DNA from: Thermomonospora echinospora
Lineage (GTDB): Bacteria; Actinomycetota; Actinomycetes; Streptosporangiales; Streptosporangiaceae
Assembly (NCBI RefSeq): GCF_900108175.1
Contig: NZ_FNVO01000002.1
Span: forward strand, 559,051-623,050
Direction of reading: 5' to 3'
DNA length: 64,000 nucleotides
The notes under the pieces are model-generated. The model worked only from the letters and a program-made list of their open reading frames with translations. It did not search any database and was not told the origin of the DNA. A program made the translations under genes and the position numbers. Shown here piece by piece: positions 62,093 through 64,000 of this stretch (positions are counted from its first letter, which is position 1; each line of letters begins with the position of its first letter).

Positions 62093-62602
62093 ATGAGCAC
62101 GATCGGCATTGTCGCGGGATTCGGGGCCGGCTCAGCCGCCGCCATCGGAGCGGCGCTACTTCTACGCCGCCGCAGAATTATCATTCAGGTGCGCGGCGAA
62201 AGCATGTATCCGGCACTTCGGCACGGGGATCGGCTACTGGTCCGTCCGTGCGAGGCCGCGGAGGTGTCGGTCGGGGACATCGTCGTCATCGAGTCGCCGG
62301 GCCGGGATCTCTCCTGGACCACGCCACCCGCCACGCGCTGGACCCGTGACCGCCGATGGCTTGTCAAAAGGGTCGTCGCCGTTCCCGGCGACCGGCGACC
62401 GGATGTGCTGCCCGCTGTGACCAGGGTCCCCGAAGTCGTGGCTCCGAAGACGCTGATCGTACTGAGCGACAACGGCGGGCTCGACTCTCGCGTCTTCGGG
62501 CCGATCCCCTTCGAGCGGTTGTTCGGCGTCGCCGTCCGCAGGATGTTCGACGAGCGTGGCGGCGGACGAGAGGCGATTCGGCGCGATGCCCCTTCACCGT
62601 GA
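62093..62602 (+). CDS. S26-family signal peptidase
   Basis: A 169-residue membrane serine protease. One N-terminal helix (VAGFGAGSAAAIGAALLL), the nucleophile Ser37 in GESMYPALRHGD and the general base Lys92 in WLVKRVVAVPGD form the Ser-Lys dyad; SDNGGLDSRVFGP is the SDNxxxSxDSRxxGP box. It is shorter than housekeeping LepB and resembles dedicated peptidases in gene clusters. ATG at 62093 has no strong ribosome site; GTG at 62072 is possible. It lies 60 bp after the cysteine-rich peptide gene on the same strand, its likely substrate. Confidence 0.87.
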   Translation: MSTIGIVAGFGAGSAAAIGAALLLRRRRIIIQVRGESMYPALRHGDRLLVRPCEAAEVSVGDIVVIESPGRDLSWTTPPATRWTRDRRWLVKRVVAVPGDRRPDVLPAVTRVPEVVAPKTLIVLSDNGGLDSRVFGPIPFERLFGVAVRRMFDERGGGREAIRRDAPSP

Positions 62603-62627
62603 TCGGGAGCCGGGTGCGTCACCTCCA

Positions 62628-62792
62628 TGCACGGCACCGGCCTTCGCGCAATACCGCGACGGGACGGCGTTCGGCCTGGTCGTCATGGATCTCCGCGACG
62701 GCCTGATCGCGAGCACGACGACCTACCTCGATCCGTCCCTGTTCTCGTTGTTCCGACTGCCGATGACTCCGGAGCCGCCGCCCCGTATGTAG
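62628..62792 (+). pseudogene. C-terminal remnant of an ECF sigma factor/SnoaL-like domain
   Basis: The frame reads PAFAQYRDGTAFGLVVMDLR and then IASTTTYLDPSLFSLFRLP, the end of the SnoaL-like domain that closes many actinobacterial ECF sigma factors. Nothing of the sigma part is present: the upstream side is the signal peptidase gene. It is therefore a truncated leftover, probably from the insertion or deletion that brought in the peptide cluster. No start codon is convincing. Confidence 0.6.
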
Positions 62793-62796
62793 TTGC

Positions 62797-63258
62797 ATGA
62801 CCGACATCGTTCCCATGTGGCATGACAAGCGCGGCGCGGGCGACCCGGTGGTGCTCCTACACGGCGGGCTGACCGACGGCCGCTGTTTCACCGGCAACCT
62901 CGACGGCCTCGCCGGCACGTTCACGATCTACCTGCCCGACCGGCGCGGCCACGGCCGTACACCCGACGTCCCCGGCCCCATCACCATCGACCTCATGGCG
63001 CGGGACACGGTCGCGTTCCTGGAGGGGGTGGTCGGCGGCCCGGCCCGGCTGGTGGGCTACAGCGCCGGCGGTACGGTGGCGCTCTACCGGGCCCTGCCCA
63101 ACGCCGAGCTGGCCGTACTGCCGAACCCCAGCCACCTGCTGTTGATGGAGCACGCCGAAACGGCTCGGACCATGGTGCGGACGTTCCTGACAACGGACGC
63201 CGCACCGACATACATGCCCATCGCCCGCGCCCGCCAAGGCGCCCCCAACGCAAGGTAG
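62797..63258 (+). pseudogene. Alpha/beta hydrolase with large internal in-frame deletion
   Basis: The 153-residue frame begins as a normal hydrolase: LLHGGLTDGRCF, PDRRGHGRTPDV and nucleophile GYSAGGTVAL. It then jumps directly to YRALPNAELAVLPNPSHLLL, the segment with the catalytic histidine. The lid and the aspartate-bearing strand, about 100 residues in homologues of about 270, are absent. Family members usually have TVALYRALPNAEL in the second segment, so the deletion probably ran between two TVAL-coding stretches. Ser and His remain but Asp is lost, so activity is unlikely. Confidence 0.65.
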
Positions 63259-63274
63259 GCACCGGGGACGCAGA

Positions 63275-63304
63275 ACGGCCCGACCGGTACTCCGGTCGGG
63301 CCGT
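63275..63304. terminator. Bidirectional hairpin terminator, 13-bp perfect stem
   Basis: ACGGCCCGACCGG and its complement flank a TACT loop, 16 bp beyond the tmRNA 3' end and 17 bp after the hydrolase stop. It serves both convergent transcripts. Confidence 0.85.
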
Positions 63305-63319
63305 CACTTCTGACGCTCG

Positions 63320-63688
63320 TGGAGGTGGCGGGAATCGAACCCGCGTCCTTCGGTAATGAGTCAGGGCTTCTCCGGGCGCAGCCTGCTAGTCGTTTTCTCA
63401 GCCCCGGTGCTCACGCAGGCGTGTCACCGACGGGCTCAGTCGCTGTTAGTTGTTCCTGCTCACCCCGCGACCGGGTGGGCAGGTGGAGTCTCCTTACGAT
63501 GCCAGATCCCGGGCCGGAGACACTCCCGGGCTGACAGAGTCGCTACTCGCTCAGGCGGCGAGAGCGAACTCGGACTGCGGCTTATTGGCAGTTATTTGTT
63601 CGCGGTCACAGGATTAACGAGGTCGCAACCGCGGCCCTCGGCCCGCTTCCCCTGGCTCGATCGACCGAAGTCGAAGCCGGTCACCCCC
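63320..63688 (-). ncRNA. ssrA: tmRNA (transfer-messenger RNA)
   Basis: Rescues stalled ribosomes with SmpB. The acceptor stem forms between GGGGGTG at the 5' end (63688-63682) and CACCTCC at the 3' end (63327-63321), with discriminator A at 63320; CCA is not encoded. The T arm GGTTCGATTCC and the 5' GGCTTCGACTTCG segment are typical. The tag reading frame is at 63589-63551 and encodes ANKPQSEFALAA followed by TGA; the ALAA end is the protease signal. Length of about 369 nt is normal. The smpB gene is expected beyond the right edge or elsewhere. Confidence 0.95.
63551..63589 (-). other. tmRNA tag-peptide reading frame
   Basis: Resume codon GCC (63589-63587), twelve codons ANKPQSEFALAA, stop TGA (63553-63551). 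With the alanine carried by the tmRNA itself the tag is (A)ANKPQSEFALAA. The five bases upstream include the usual A-rich resume signal (AAATAACT). Confidence 0.9.
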
Positions 63689-64000
63689 ATGTGCACTTGT
63701 CAAGAACCCCGGACCCGCTCACGCGCGTCCATGACAAACCGTACCTCCACAACACCGCCGATGCCAACGGCATTCCCATCCCAGGGTCCGATCCTCAGGG
63801 CCTCCCCCGACGGCACCTTCTCAGACTTCGACACGACCGGCGCTCAAGACCACCCGCGAGCGGGCCCGCGCGGTCTGGACTGAGGAGCGGTGAAGATCGT
63901 GAGGAACGAGCGATCTTCACCGCGACGAGGGAAGACCGCGCGACCAAAGGCCCGCGAGCCGTCGCGGCGGAGCCGCGACCATGAAAACGCCCCGGTGGGC
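63689..64000. other. Region upstream of ssrA without a supported gene; palindromes
   Basis: No credible coding sequence. A perfect 13-bp inverted repeat GCGGTGAAGATCG / CGATCTTCACCGC with an 11-base loop lies at 63887-63923, and a smaller one (GTCGCGGC-GGA-GCCGCGAC) at 63960-63978. They may be terminators of a gene beyond the edge or a REP-like element. The ssrA promoter must lie here, but I cannot assign -35/-10 boxes with confidence. Confidence 0.55.

Overview
The window is high-GC actinomycete DNA. Support comes from the LysX-type fused lysyl-phosphatidylglycerol synthase/lysyl-tRNA synthetase, SigE-family sigma factor, PknB-type kinases, F420-type luciferase-like oxidoreductase, DUF3068 and DUF2613 proteins, an AftD-type arabinosyltransferase and an actinobacterial tmRNA. 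A filamentous soil actinomycete of the Actinomadura/Thermomonospora type is my best guess; nothing in the sequence proves the genus.

Layout. 1-2.9 kb: the 3' part of a D,D-carboxypeptidase gene with a very long acidic repeat-rich cytoplasmic region. 2.9-10 kb (minus): an MFS transporter with an S1P-lyase-like PLP decarboxylase, a PucR regulator, a TetR regulator and a ThDP enzyme. 10.3-15.4 kb: three tandem membrane Ser/Thr kinases, two of which share a homologous extracellular domain. 15.5-18.9 kb: lysX. 18.9-20.9 kb: small metabolic genes and PspC. 21-37.9 kb: a lipid/steroid-type acyl-CoA catabolic region. It holds a phosphotransferase pair behind a perfect KstR-like operator, a broken amidase, an LLM oxidoreductase, an SDR, a natural DUF35-thiolase fusion, and an overlapping operon (FadD, DUF35 protein, Ltp4-like and Ltp3-like thiolases, FadD19-like ligase) divergent from an EchA19-like crotonase. 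This operon resembles the Rv3515c-Rv3523 part of the mycobacterial cholesterol cluster.

38-42.9 kb: a small membrane protein, a truncated gene remnant, a SigE-family sigma factor with its partner, an NmrA-family gene behind a MerR/SoxR-type 19-bp-spacer promoter, and a nitronate-monooxygenase-like gene behind a second perfect KstR-like site. 43-54.8 kb: an envelope polysaccharide locus (DUF3068, methyltransferase, acyltransferase, AftD, GT4, GT2, DUF2613, multi-pass membrane protein) whose content matches the mycobacterial Rv0224c-Rv0236A region. 54.9-58.6 kb: a lipoprotein esterase, a membrane-anchored hypothetical protein and an EI24-like membrane protein.

58.7-63.3 kb is the most unusual stretch. 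An ABC exporter without a peptidase domain, a MauD/TlpA-like thioredoxin and a MauE-like redox membrane protein are divergent from a 76-residue peptide carrying ten cysteines in its last 50 residues and from an S26 signal peptidase. I read this as an export, oxidation and leader-cleavage system for a disulfide-rich peptide. It is followed by two gene remnants and then by the 3' end of ssrA (tmRNA, minus strand), a classic integration hot spot. The last 300 bases hold only palindromes.
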